Assembly (NCBI GenBank): GCA_030692055.1
Contig: JAUYCY010000032.1
Span: 1-56,060 of the forward strand
Source: Candidatus Omnitrophota bacterium
Lineage (GTDB): Bacteria > Omnitrophota > Koll11 > Duberdicusellales > 4484-171
Direction of reading: 5' to 3'
DNA length: 56,060 bases
The notes under the pieces are model-generated. The model was not told the DNA's origin and did no database searches. It saw only the letters and a program-made list of their open reading frames with translations. The stretch's first letter is position 1. Each line of letters opens with the position of its first letter. The position numbers and the translations under genes were made by a program. Positions 17,091 to 25,369 of this stretch are shown piece by piece.

Positions 17091-17240
17091 ATCAACCAGT
17101 CTCCGCGGCAAGCCGCGGAGTATGTTCTATGCTAATATTATCACTGGTTCATTCATTGCCTTGGAATGAGGTCAACCACGTTTACGATTTCGGCTTCATC
17201 CCCGTGGCAAGCCACGGGGTATTCGCCGAGAGAGAATAAA
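17091..17240 (+). repeat. 150 bp structured repeat, copy B
   Basis: Plus-strand copy of the three-copy element, close to identical to copy A. Its arms include CTCCGCGGC/GCCGCGGAG and CCCCGTGGC/GCCACGGGG hairpins. Between 17241 and 17632 I see no gene; that stretch holds two TCGAAGGA-type palindromes and a tRNA fragment. Confidence 0.85.
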
Positions 17241-17467
17241 TTTTTCTTCTTTGGGTGGACTTCGGGGTTGACAGTGAAGCGAGGCTATCTTCTTTGGTAA
17301 TTTTTGCGCGCGTAACGTCAAAAAGGGCAGTGTTTCGATTCCGCTCAGCATCCTGAGCGTAGTCGAAGGAAGCCCCTATGAAGCGCAATAATCCTGATAG
17401 GCTAATGGTGAGAGGCAAATGATTGAGGAGTTAGACGAATTTGGGAGGCACGTAAGTGCCATTGCGC

Positions 17468-17482
17468 GCGGGTGTAGCTCAA
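17468..17482 (+). pseudogene. 5' fragment of tRNA-Gly
   Basis: GCGGGTGTAGCTCAA matches the first 15 bases of the intact tRNA-Gly at 17633 exactly, then diverges. It is 165 bp upstream of the intact gene in the same orientation. Confidence 0.55.
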
Positions 17483-17632
17483 TGAGACTTAGGCTTTTTA
17501 AGCGAAAGCGAAAAAAAGCCTTTGGTCGAATTGATCCTGAGCGTTAGCGAAGGATCTTATACAAGGCACTTCGGTTATTTAACCTCAGTGCCGCTAAAAA
17601 ATAAGGAATGACCCTAAATAAAGACTTTTTTA

Positions 17633-17706
17633 GCGGGTGTAGCTCAACCGGCTAGAGCGTCACGTTGCCAACGTGAAGGTTGTGGGTTCGATTCCCATCG
17701 CCCGCT
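17633..17706 (+). tRNA. tRNA-Gly(GCC)
   Basis: A complete cloverleaf: acceptor GCGGGTG/CGCCCGC, D-arm with AGCTCAACCGGCTAGAGC, anticodon stem CACGT/ACGTG around TTGCCAA (anticodon GCC), T-arm GTGGG-TTCGATT-CCCAT and U discriminator, as expected for Gly. CCA is not encoded (the next bases are TAT). Three partial copies of its 3' end follow downstream. Confidence 0.95.
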
Positions 17707-18085
17707 TATTACGTAATTAGTAAATTGATAACGATTTGCCACGGCTTAAGGTTATGTGGTAGTCTGGAAGTATTTGGGGAACTTCTTGAATAAAACTTGC
17801 CTTACGGCAAGCGAAGTTACCCATCGCCCGCTCCATATCTTAGTGGTTAAACAAAAAGTATTCTCACGCATTATTTAGGTAAAGCTTAGTTTAGTGGCAA
17901 TTGGGGAACAATTAAGAAAGGAAACTTGCTCCGCAAGAATTGTTTCCCATCGCCCGCTTATTACGTAATTGGTAAATCGATAACGATTTACCACACCTTA
18001 AGGTTATTGGCAGCCTGGAGGCAATTGGGGAACGACTTAAAGAAAGCTTCGCTTCGCGAAGAGCCGTTTCCCATCGCCCGCTCCA
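17707..18085 (+). repeat. tandem 124-126 bp units ending in tRNA-Gly 3' ends
   Basis: Three units, 17707-17832, 17833-17958 and 17959-18082, each end in the tRNA-Gly terminus CCATCGCCCGCT. The first and third are followed by CCA. TTGGGGAAC occurs at offset 66-68 in each and pairs with the GTT(A/T)CCC just before the tRNA end; the pairing extends differently per unit (AACAATT/AATTGTT in unit 2, AACTTC/GAAGTT in unit 1). Units 1 and 3 share a further hairpin, GGTAAATCG/CGATTTACC in unit 3. No coding sequence is seen. Confidence 0.8.
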
Positions 18086-18131
18086 AATTAATCTATGGCC
18101 GACAGTCTATGGCTAACAGTAAGGAGAAATA

Positions 18132-18608
18132 ATGGATATAAATATTTCAGATTACTTGGATAAGGATAGCATTATTTTAGGCTTTAAACAGAAAGGCAAG
18201 AAAAAGATACTCGGTGCTATCTTAGAGCATCTTGCAGATAAGAAAAAAATAGATAAAAGCGAAGTAAAGAGTATTTTAAAAATTATTCTTCAAAGGGAAG
18301 AGATGGGCTCGACTGCTATTGGAGGATATATTGCTCTTCCTCACGCACGCGTAACCGCGGTTAAAGATATTGTAGTTTGTTTAGTTATTTCTTCGCAAGG
18401 TATAGAATTTGACTCTTTAGATCAAGAGCCAGTAAATATCATCGCCCTTCTTCTTTCTAATCAAAAAGAAGCTGGTCTGCATTTAAAGATGCTTGCTTTT
18501 TTAGCAAGGATGTTACGTGACAAATACTTTGTGCAACAGCTTAAGAATGCCAAAACTCACGAAGAGGTTCTTGCTTTGATAATCAAGCAGCAGCAAATGG
18601 TCAGATGA
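18132..18608 (+). CDS. ptsN: PTS IIA component, fructose/PtsN type
   Basis: A 158-residue EIIA domain of the fructose/nitrogen PTS family. The phosphorylated His lies in IALPHARV (His71), after the GSTAIGGY segment, and the C-terminal half has LLLSNQKEAGLHLKMLAFLA. It accepts phosphate from HPr; HPr and enzyme I are encoded two and three genes downstream, while no EIIB or EIIC permease is seen. That suggests a regulatory phosphorelay rather than sugar uptake. RBS AAGGAG lies just before the ATG. The gene symbol follows the context; a true sugar-specific EIIA is the alternative. Confidence 0.85.
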   Translation: MDINISDYLDKDSIILGFKQKGKKKILGAILEHLADKKKIDKSEVKSILKIILQREEMGSTAIGGYIALPHARVTAVKDIVVCLVISSQGIEFDSLDQEPVNIIALLLSNQKEAGLHLKMLAFLARMLRDKYFVQQLKNAKTHEEVLALIIKQQQMVR

Positions 18609-18662
18609 GTTATCGTTAATACATCAAAAATTGCTACGCATAGATTCGATCAAGCTATAAAT

Positions 18663-19913
18663 ATGAATAAAATTATAAAAGCAATAAGGTGGCTTTATCC
18701 GGGGTTAAAAATAAAAAGATGGATTGGCCTGCTTTTATTAGGAATGCTTCTTATTTTAGTCTCTTCACATCTTGTAGTACGGGAAAAATCTCAAACAATA
18801 CAAATAATTTACAAAGCTTTACTTAACGTCGGCATAGGAACACTTATCATAGGAACATATTATCTTATAAAAAGTTTTTTTGAGGCAATTTATCCCGATG
18901 ACGATAAAAATTTATTGGATATCATTTACGCCAAGAGATTCTTGTCTAAAGGGCCCAAAATTGTAGTTGTTGGAGGTGGGACTGGCCTTTCAACAGTATT
19001 AAATGGGTTGAAGGAGTATACTACAAATATAGTTGCGATTGTTACCGTATCTGATGAGGGCGGTTCCTCTGGGCGTCTACGCGAGGAATTTGGAATTTTG
19101 CCTCCCGGTGATATAAGAAACTGCCTTGTTTCTTTGGCTGAGGCTCCCAAGCTTATGAGAGATTTATTTCAATACCGCTTCAAAGAAGGAGAGGGCTTAA
19201 AAGAGCATAGTTTCGGTAATCTTTTTATTACCGCGATGACGCAGGTGACTGGTAGCTTTGAAGAAGCAATAAAAGCATCAAGCAAGGTTTTGGCTATAAG
19301 AGGTAAAGTTATTCCTTCAACGCTAGATAAGATACGCCTTAAAGCTGAATATAGCGATGGTACCATCAAGGAAGGAGAGGATAAAATTACCGCCGCGGGC
19401 AAATCAATAAAAAGAATTTGTTTAACTCCTGTCAGCGTTTGCCCTAATCCAGAAGCAATAGAAGCCATAAGGGGAGCAGAGGTAATTATTCTTGGGCCAG
19501 GCAGTTTGTTTACCAGTGTTATTCCTAATCTTTTGATAGGCCAAATGCCTGATGAGATTGCAAAAAGAAATGTTCTCAAGCTTTATATGTGTAATGTTAT
19601 GACTCAACATGGAGAAACCGACGGCTTTACTGCGGCTGATCATTTACAGGCGCTTATTACTCATGCTAAGCGTAACATCGTCAACTCTTGTTTAGTGAAC
19701 TCCGGGCATCTTGATTATAACTTGCTCTTTAGATATGCGCAGGACAAGTCTTTTCCTGTAATTTTTGACCGAGAACGTTTAAAAAAGATGGTTGCTTTGG
19801 TTTTTGAGGGAAACATAGTAAGCGTGAGCGACTATTTACACCACGACAGCGATAAGACAGCAAAGATAATAATAGATATGTATCACTATTATAAAAAAAG
19901 ATGGAAAGGATAG
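18663..19913 (+). CDS. YvcK/CofD-like gluconeogenesis factor
   Basis: A 416-residue protein. Two N-terminal hydrophobic helices (about 18-40 and 50-75) precede the YvcK domain with VVVGGGTGLSTVLNGLK (about residue 98), TVSDEGGSSGRLREEFG and LPPGDIRNCLVSLA, then ILGPGSLFTSVIPNLL. YvcK binds UDP-sugars and is required for normal peptidoglycan synthesis and growth on gluconeogenic carbon in several bacteria. The membrane helices are an addition to the usual soluble 310-320-residue form. The 3' end overlaps HPr by 13 bases, so it is co-translated with the PTS genes. Confidence 0.85.
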   Translation: MNKIIKAIRWLYPGLKIKRWIGLLLLGMLLILVSSHLVVREKSQTIQIIYKALLNVGIGTLIIGTYYLIKSFFEAIYPDDDKNLLDIIYAKRFLSKGPKIVVVGGGTGLSTVLNGLKEYTTNIVAIVTVSDEGGSSGRLREEFGILPPGDIRNCLVSLAEAPKLMRDLFQYRFKEGEGLKEHSFGNLFITAMTQVTGSFEEAIKASSKVLAIRGKVIPSTLDKIRLKAEYSDGTIKEGEDKITAAGKSIKRICLTPVSVCPNPEAIEAIRGAEVIILGPGSLFTSVIPNLLIGQMPDEIAKRNVLKLYMCNVMTQHGETDGFTAADHLQALITHAKRNIVNSCLVNSGHLDYNLLFRYAQDKSFPVIFDRERLKKMVALVFEGNIVSVSDYLHHDSDKTAKIIIDMYHYYKKRWKG

Positions 19914-20167
19914 AAGAAGAAATTGTCGTAAATAACCCTCATGGGTTGCATGCCAGGCCTGCAGCTTTGCTCGTGCAAATAGCCAGTAAGTTTGATTCTT
20001 CTGTAAAGTTAGAGAAAAACGGAGAGCTTATTGACGGAAAGTCTATAATTGCCATATTAAGCTTAGGGATAAATAAAGGTGCGGGTGTTAAGTTAATTGT
20101 TGAAGGTGCGGATGCTACTGAAGCATTTCGTGAATTAAAGGATTTTTTAGGAAAAAACTGTGATTAA
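19901..20167 (+). CDS. ptsH: phosphocarrier protein HPr
   Basis: An 88-residue HPr. The phosphoacceptor is His17 in NPHGLHARPA, and Ser48 lies in GKSIIAIL, the position phosphorylated by HPr kinase in organisms that have it. It passes phosphate from enzyme I (next gene, overlapping by 8 bases) to EIIA (18132). No HPr kinase gene is in the window. Starts within the end of the yvcK-like gene. Confidence 0.93.
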   Translation: MERIEEEIVVNNPHGLHARPAALLVQIASKFDSSVKLEKNGELIDGKSIIAILSLGINKGAGVKLIVEGADATEAFRELKDFLGKNCD

Positions 20168-21914
20168 ATTAAAAGGCATAGCGGCTAGCGCAGGTCTAAA
20201 TATAGCTAAAGCCTTGGTTCTAGGCAGGGAAGAATTCTCTGCGCCCAAGCTAAAGATATCGCATGAAGATATATCTAGAGAAATTTATCGCCTAGAGGAA
20301 GCATTAATTGAGACGCGTAAAGATATATCCACGCTACAGAAGAAGCTTCTTCACGATCTTGGTTTTGACCCCGCAAAGATATTTGAGGCGCATTTGTTAG
20401 TCTTAGAAGATAGGGTTTTAATTGAGGATATCATTCAGCAGATTAAAACTAAAAAAATAAATGTTGAATATGCTTTTTCACAAAGCATAAAGAAATATGT
20501 CGAGACGCTTCTTAGGCTAGACGATGAATATTTGAGGGAAAGAGTTATAGACATAGAAGACGTTTCACGCAGAGTATTAAGAAAACTTTTAAACAAAGAG
20601 GGAGTTAACTTACATGACTTAAAAGAGAAAGTTATTATTGTTGCGCACGATCTTCCCCCTTCCCAGGCAGCTACATTACCGAAGGAAAATATTTTAGGTT
20701 TTGTCACAGATGTAGGCGGCAGAACCTCTCATACTGCGATTATCGCGCGTAGTTTAGGCATCCCCGCAGTTGTTGGAGTAGAGGTAGCAACGCAGAATAT
20801 AAGGTCTCAAGATAAAATAATAATCGATGGTTCGGAGGGGATAGTTTTAGTAAATCCTACTGAAAAAGTTTTAAAAGATTACCACCGTAAATTAATTAAG
20901 ACAGCTAAAGATATAAAAGTAGCACATATTTCAAAAGTAAAAGCCGTCACGAAAGATAAAAAAGAAGTAATTGTATCTGCTAACATTGAGCTTCCGGAAG
21001 AACTACCTTTGATTGAAGAATATGGAGCAGAAGGCATTGGGCTCTACCGCACCGAATATATATTTTTAGGCAGGCACGATCTGCCTTCTGAAGAAGAGCA
21101 ATACAAAGCATATTTAAATGTAGCAAAAAAAATTAAACCTTATTCAGCAATTATCAGGACAATAGATATAGGCGGTGATAAATTCGTTTCTCAACCACAG
21201 ATGCCTACGCAGATGAGTTCTTTTTTGGGTTGGCGCGCTATTAGATTTTGTTTGGCTCGGCCAGATATCTTTAAAACGCAGCTACGGGCAATTTTATGTG
21301 CGTCGAGCGAAGGAAATATTAAATTAATGTTTCCGATGATTTCCGGGATAGAGGAATTGCGAGCCGCAAAAAAAATATTGGAGGAGTGTAAAATAGAGTT
21401 AAAAAAAGAAGGCAAGTCTTTCGATGATAAAATATCTATAGGGACAATGATAGAAGTCCCTTCAGCAGCATTGACCGCAGATACGTTAGCGAAGGAATGT
21501 GATTTTTTTAGCATAGGGACCAATGATTTGATTCAATATTCCTTGGCTATAGATAGGGCAAACGAAAAAGTTGCTTATCTTTATGAACCTGCGCATCCGG
21601 CGGTACTGCGATTAATAAAAAGTGTTATCGATATCGCCCACGGCAATAATATTTGGGTGGGCATGTGCGGAGAAATGTCTGGAGAGCCTCTTTTCGCTTT
21701 CTTAATTTTAGGGCTACAATTAGACGAATTCAGTATGCCTCCTCCGCGTGTTTCAAAGATAAAAGAATTAATAAGGAATGTAAGTTTTGAAGAGGCAAGG
21801 ATAGTAGCAGAGCACGCCCTAAAACTTGATACGGCTAAAGAAGTAGAAAAGTATCTTCAAGAAGAATTAAGGCGGATTTTAGGCAATGATTTTGATCGGA
21901 TTTTATTGGTGTAG
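20160..21914 (+). CDS. ptsI: PTS enzyme I (PEP-protein phosphotransferase)
   Basis: A 584-residue enzyme I of normal length. The N-terminal part holds the phosphorylated His191 in GGRTSHTAIIAR; the PEP-binding barrel has GLYRTEYIFLGR, GGDKF, LGWRAIRFCL, IGTNDLIQYSLAIDR and the active-site Cys in GMCGEMSGEP. It takes phosphate from phosphoenolpyruvate and gives it to HPr. It uses a GTG start that overlaps the HPr stop codon. With EIIA and HPr it completes the soluble phosphorelay. Confidence 0.95.
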   Translation: MIKLKGIAASAGLNIAKALVLGREEFSAPKLKISHEDISREIYRLEEALIETRKDISTLQKKLLHDLGFDPAKIFEAHLLVLEDRVLIEDIIQQIKTKKINVEYAFSQSIKKYVETLLRLDDEYLRERVIDIEDVSRRVLRKLLNKEGVNLHDLKEKVIIVAHDLPPSQAATLPKENILGFVTDVGGRTSHTAIIARSLGIPAVVGVEVATQNIRSQDKIIIDGSEGIVLVNPTEKVLKDYHRKLIKTAKDIKVAHISKVKAVTKDKKEVIVSANIELPEELPLIEEYGAEGIGLYRTEYIFLGRHDLPSEEEQYKAYLNVAKKIKPYSAIIRTIDIGGDKFVSQPQMPTQMSSFLGWRAIRFCLARPDIFKTQLRAILCASSEGNIKLMFPMISGIEELRAAKKILEECKIELKKEGKSFDDKISIGTMIEVPSAALTADTLAKECDFFSIGTNDLIQYSLAIDRANEKVAYLYEPAHPAVLRLIKSVIDIAHGNNIWVGMCGEMSGEPLFAFLILGLQLDEFSMPPPRVSKIKELIRNVSFEEARIVAEHALKLDTAKEVEKYLQEELRRILGNDFDRILLV

Positions 21915-21954
21915 CTTATATAGGAAGTTACATAAATCTTAACAAGCAATATCT

Positions 21955-22695
21955 ATGCGTGTATTAATTCTTGCCGCTGGTTACGGAACGAGATTATATC
22001 CTTTAACGCTAAACTTGCCAAAATCACTTGTTCCTATAGGGAATAAACCATTGATGAATTTTTTGATAGAGAAAATAAATGATTTGGAGAAAAATTTTTC
22101 CATAGAGGAGATGATCGTTGTTTCTAATAATAAATTCTATAATGATTTTTTGGACTGGAAAAAACGCTATCAAGTAAATGCAAAAATTGTCAACGACGGC
22201 TCAAATTCTCCCCAAGACCGTCTGGGCGCAGTAAAGGATATCAAGTTTGCCATAGGCGGTAGAAAGGATGACTGGCTTATTTTAGGCGGCGATAATCTTT
22301 TTGAAGACAACCTAAAAAAATTTATAGATTTTTCTCTTAAGAAAAAATTTTATCCTTGTGTGGGTTTATACGATGTTAAAGAGAAAAAACTTGCTTCTCG
22401 TTACGGCGTAGTAAAAGTTGATTCGCAAAAGAAAATAATAGAACTGGTAGAAAAGCCAAAAAAACCATTATCTGCGCTAGCAGCAACATGTATTTATTTT
22501 TTTCCGCAGGATTCTTTAAAATTTTTAGATATGTTTCTTTCTATGGAACATAGTCCAGATGCCGCAGGCGAATATATAAGTTGGCTAGTTACTCAAACAA
22601 AGGTTTTTGGATATACCTTGAAAGGTAATTGGATAGATATCGGCCAACGGGATTCTTTAGTACAAGCAGAAAAGGACTGTCAAATGAGACCATAA
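21955..22695 (+). CDS. sugar-1-phosphate nucleotidyltransferase
   Basis: A 246-residue nucleotidyltransferase of the RfbA/GlmU-N type. It has the nucleotide-binding signature LAAGYGTRLYPLTLNLPKSL near the N-terminus, LGGDNLFED (about residue 105), EKPKKP (about residue 165) and GNWIDIGQRDSLVQAEK at the C-terminus. It joins an NTP to a sugar-1-phosphate to give an NDP-sugar and pyrophosphate, probably for envelope polysaccharide. The base and sugar cannot be fixed; glucose-1-phosphate thymidylyl- or a mannose/heptose-1-phosphate enzyme are options. No sugar-pathway genes are adjacent. An inverted repeat with AATCCTTG/CAAGGATT arms follows. Confidence 0.82.
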   Translation: MRVLILAAGYGTRLYPLTLNLPKSLVPIGNKPLMNFLIEKINDLEKNFSIEEMIVVSNNKFYNDFLDWKKRYQVNAKIVNDGSNSPQDRLGAVKDIKFAIGGRKDDWLILGGDNLFEDNLKKFIDFSLKKKFYPCVGLYDVKEKKLASRYGVVKVDSQKKIIELVEKPKKPLSALAATCIYFFPQDSLKFLDMFLSMEHSPDAAGEYISWLVTQTKVFGYTLKGNWIDIGQRDSLVQAEKDCQMRP

Positions 22696-22724
22696 TCCTT
22701 GATAGATTTACCAAGGATTATCTG

Positions 22725-22843
22725 GTCGAATTTGACCCCACACCCAGATAACTCGGTGTGGTGAGTAAGCTCAATAAAAAATAGGATAGTAAACCCCATA
22801 ACGTAAGGTGGTAGAATGAACTGCTGGGTGTGGGGTCAATTCG
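22725..22843 (+). repeat. CCCCACACCCAG inverted-repeat element, copy 3
   Basis: Distal end GTCGAATTTGACCCCACAC, proximal end GTGTGGGGTCAATTCGC. Differs from the FecR-gene copy at about half a dozen positions; an ACTCG/CGAGT hairpin in copy 1 is ACTCG/TGAGT here, still pairing. Confidence 0.87.
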
Positions 22844-22915
22844 CAGACGCCCTTACGGGCTACGACTTATGTTCGCCGTAGCTCCATAAATCGTCTGCTC
22901 ATTGAGGGAGGCATA
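22841..22915 (+). promoter_or_regulatory. 5' leader stem-loop of pheA
   Basis: GCAGAC pairs with GTCTGC, enclosing GCCC/GGGC and ACGACTTATG/CATAAATCGT hairpins with a TTCGCC loop start; then TCATTGAGGGAGG and the ATG. The ACTTATGTTCGCC block is shared with the recA leader, and all but its last C with the aroF leader. Confidence 0.68.
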
Positions 22916-23974
22916 ATGAAATTAAATAAACTAAGGGAAAAAATAGATTTCATTGATAATGGCATTTTATCTTTGTTAAACCAAAGGGCTAAGGAGGTGA
23001 TAGAGGTTAACAAGTTAAAGAAGAGAAATAATATTGATACATATTCGCCAAAGCGGGAAGAGGATATATTAAATCGTCTTAAGAAAATGAATAAAGGCCC
23101 TCTTGGCCTAGAAAATATAGAGGTAATTTTTAGGGAGATTTTTTCGATTTACCGCTCTTTAAATGGCGTGTTGCAAGTCGTTTATTTAGGGCCCCAAGGT
23201 ACTTTTACTCATTTGGCAGCGATGAAGAAATTTGGTAAAGGTTCAAAGTATATTCCTGCTGAAAGCATAAGCGAAGTATTCGATAAAGTAGAAAAAGAAG
23301 AAGTAAACTACGGAGTAGTTCCTATAGAAAATTCTATCGAAGGAGTTGTTAGCTACACTGTGGATATGTTTTTTGATTCGCAACTAAAAATATGTTCTGA
23401 AATAACCATGAATATTTCACATGTTCTTTTGGGGACATCCCTAAAGAAAATAAAGCGGATATATTCTAAGTCAGAAGTTTTTGCCCAATGTCGAAAGTGG
23501 ATTTCTCGTTATCTCACAGGAGTAGAACTTGTTTCGACTTCTTCTACCGCCAAAGCTGCTGTTGTTGCAAAAAAAGATCGGTATGGGGCTTGTATAGGCA
23601 ATAAAATTCTGGCTGAGCTTTATGGTCTTAAAATACTTGCTTCTTCTATCGAAGATTCTTCCTCAAATATAACGAGATTTTTAATTATTGGTAAAAATGA
23701 TAGTGGTTCTTCCGGAAGCGATAAAACCTCTCTTTTATGTTCGGTTAAGGATAGGGTTGGGGCTTTGTATGATGTTCTTTTACCTTTCAAAAAATACAGG
23801 ATAAATTTGACTAAAATAGAGTCAAGGCCGTCTAAGAAAAAGCCGTGGGAGTATTACTTTTTTATAGATTTTGAGGGCCACAGAGATTCCCTGAAGGTAC
23901 AAAAGGCCCTTAGGTGTCTCGCTAAGGAATGCATTTTTGTTAAAATTCTTGGTTCTTACCCTAAGGAAAGCTGA
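22916..23974 (+). CDS. pheA: chorismate mutase-prephenate dehydratase
   Basis: A 352-residue bifunctional P-protein that turns chorismate into prephenate and then phenylpyruvate. The chorismate mutase domain (about 1-80) has LREKIDFIDNGILSLLNQRA. The dehydratase part starts at VYLGPQGTFTHLAA, with VVPIENSIEGVV and SSNITRFLIIG (the Thr-Arg-Phe catalytic motif). The C-terminal ACT domain has DRVGALYDVL and KIESRPSKK, the phenylalanine-binding motifs, so feedback inhibition by Phe is expected. It is followed by hisC, aroF and tyrA, the Phe/Tyr set. Confidence 0.94.
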   Translation: MKLNKLREKIDFIDNGILSLLNQRAKEVIEVNKLKKRNNIDTYSPKREEDILNRLKKMNKGPLGLENIEVIFREIFSIYRSLNGVLQVVYLGPQGTFTHLAAMKKFGKGSKYIPAESISEVFDKVEKEEVNYGVVPIENSIEGVVSYTVDMFFDSQLKICSEITMNISHVLLGTSLKKIKRIYSKSEVFAQCRKWISRYLTGVELVSTSSTAKAAVVAKKDRYGACIGNKILAELYGLKILASSIEDSSSNITRFLIIGKNDSGSSGSDKTSLLCSVKDRVGALYDVLLPFKKYRINLTKIESRPSKKKPWEYYFFIDFEGHRDSLKVQKALRCLAKECIFVKILGSYPKES

Positions 23975-23978
23975 TTTA

Positions 23979-24210
23979 AACACAGATAGTCACAGATGCA
24001 GACCACAGATAATCACAGATGTTAAAATAGTCAATCGTTTATCGGTTGCGCTACTCGTTTCGTCTATCGTTTATACGGTTGCGTCAAAAAATATTAAAGA
24101 CGATTAACGTTTGACGTTTACCGTAACGAGCTGCGCAACCGTTCAACGATAGCCGCTTGTTTTTATTATCTGTGCTAATTTGCGGTGTTTATCTTGTGCT
24201 CATCTGTGTA
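23979..24210. repeat. CACAGAT inverted repeat with a nested inverted repeat
   Basis: The outer left arm (23979-24023) has four CACAGAT words and the right arm (24166-24210) the complementary ATCTGTG words. Inside, at about 24031-24153, lies a second inverted repeat made of CGTTTATCGGTTGCG-type words on the left and CGCAACCGTT-type words on the right. The arrangement reads as one repeat placed inside another. Confidence 0.75.
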
Positions 24211-24220
24211 TAAAAATAAT

Positions 24221-25345
24221 ATGAAGTTCAGGAAAGGTTTAGACAAAATAATACCTTACAAACCGGGTAAGCCCATTGAAGAAGTCAAAAGAGCTTTGGG
24301 GTTAAAAGAGGTCTATAAACTTGCTTCCAATGAAATTCCCTTTGTGCCTCGCTATATTCGTAGCATAATTTTAAAAGAATTAGAGAATATCAACCGTTAT
24401 CCTGAGGCAAGCTGTTTTTATTTAAGAAGAGAGCTAGCAAAGAAATTAAATATTAAGGAGGGGCAGCTTGTTTTTGGCAACGGTTCAGATGAGTTGATTA
24501 CGCTTACCCTAAGAGTTTTTATAGAAGACGGCGATGAAGTCATTGTTGCATATCCTACTTTCTTAATATATGAAATACAGGCAAAAGCTCAAGGTGCAAA
24601 AATAATAAAAGTACCATTAAATAATTATCGCTATGATTTAGCAGGAATGGCAAAAAAAATAACTTCTAGAACTAAAGTTATTTTCATCGCTAATCCGGAC
24701 AACCCCACTGGCACTTATGTAAATGATGAAGAATTATCTTGGTTTCTTAAAAAAATACCACGAAACATTTTTGTTTATTTAGACGAAGCATATTGTGAAT
24801 TTGCGCCATCTGATTTTCCCAATTCAGACAAATTTCTAAAAACTAGAGGCAATATTTTCTATGTTCGTACTTTTTCCAAAGTATATGGTTTAGCGGGATT
24901 GCGTCTGGGCTACGGTGTCACTACACTAGAAACTGCCAATATGCTCAATAGGATTCGAGAACCTTTTAATATTAACCGCTTTGCGCAGGTGGCGGCATTG
25001 GCAGCATTAAAGAATAAAACCTTTCTTAAAAAAACAATTCTGTATATCCAGAAAGAAAAAATATATTTATATAAAGAATTGGAAAAGTTAAAAATCTCTT
25101 TTATAAAAAGCGCTACGAATTTTATATTGATTGATTTTAAGAACGAAACAGCAAGTCTCTGCAGTTATTTTTTAAATAACGGTGTTATCGTGAGGGATCT
25201 CGAAGGTTGGGGATTGAAGAATTTCCTTCGAGCAACCGTAGGTTTGCATAAAGAGAACAAAAAATTTATAGACTGCTTTGGTAATTATTTAAGGTCAAAT
25301 GAGACTTGCAAATTTTCAAGCTATGCGCGAAGAAAAATTGCTTAG
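24221..25345 (+). CDS. hisC: histidinol-phosphate/aromatic aminotransferase
   Basis: A 374-residue fold-type I aminotransferase of the HisC subfamily. It has YKLASNEIPF, VFGNGSDELITL, NPDNPTGTYV, YLDEAYCEFA and the PLP lysine in RTFSKVYGLAGLRLGYG (Lys220). The start at MKFRKGLDKI (24221) is used because the twelve upstream codons lie within the CACAGAT repeat. HisC normally converts imidazole-acetol phosphate to histidinol phosphate, but this one lies between pheA and aroF, 13 kb from the his genes; HisC-like enzymes also serve as phenylalanine/tyrosine aminotransferases, which the context favours. It may do both. Confidence 0.85.
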   Translation: MKFRKGLDKIIPYKPGKPIEEVKRALGLKEVYKLASNEIPFVPRYIRSIILKELENINRYPEASCFYLRRELAKKLNIKEGQLVFGNGSDELITLTLRVFIEDGDEVIVAYPTFLIYEIQAKAQGAKIIKVPLNNYRYDLAGMAKKITSRTKVIFIANPDNPTGTYVNDEELSWFLKKIPRNIFVYLDEAYCEFAPSDFPNSDKFLKTRGNIFYVRTFSKVYGLAGLRLGYGVTTLETANMLNRIREPFNINRFAQVAALAALKNKTFLKKTILYIQKEKIYLYKELEKLKISFIKSATNFILIDFKNETASLCSYFLNNGVIVRDLEGWGLKNFLRATVGLHKENKKFIDCFGNYLRSNETCKFSSYARRKIA

Positions 25346-25369
25346 TCCAACAGGACACCCTGCTGGGTA

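Noticed and set aside
17707..18082. Degenerate tRNA genes downstream of tRNA-Gly
   Set aside because: Only the 3' terminus is copied; no acceptor 5' strand, anticodon arm or T-arm is present in the units.
17926..18132. Short open frame before ptsN
   Set aside because: It runs through the tRNA-tailed tandem units; no RBS and no protein-like pattern.
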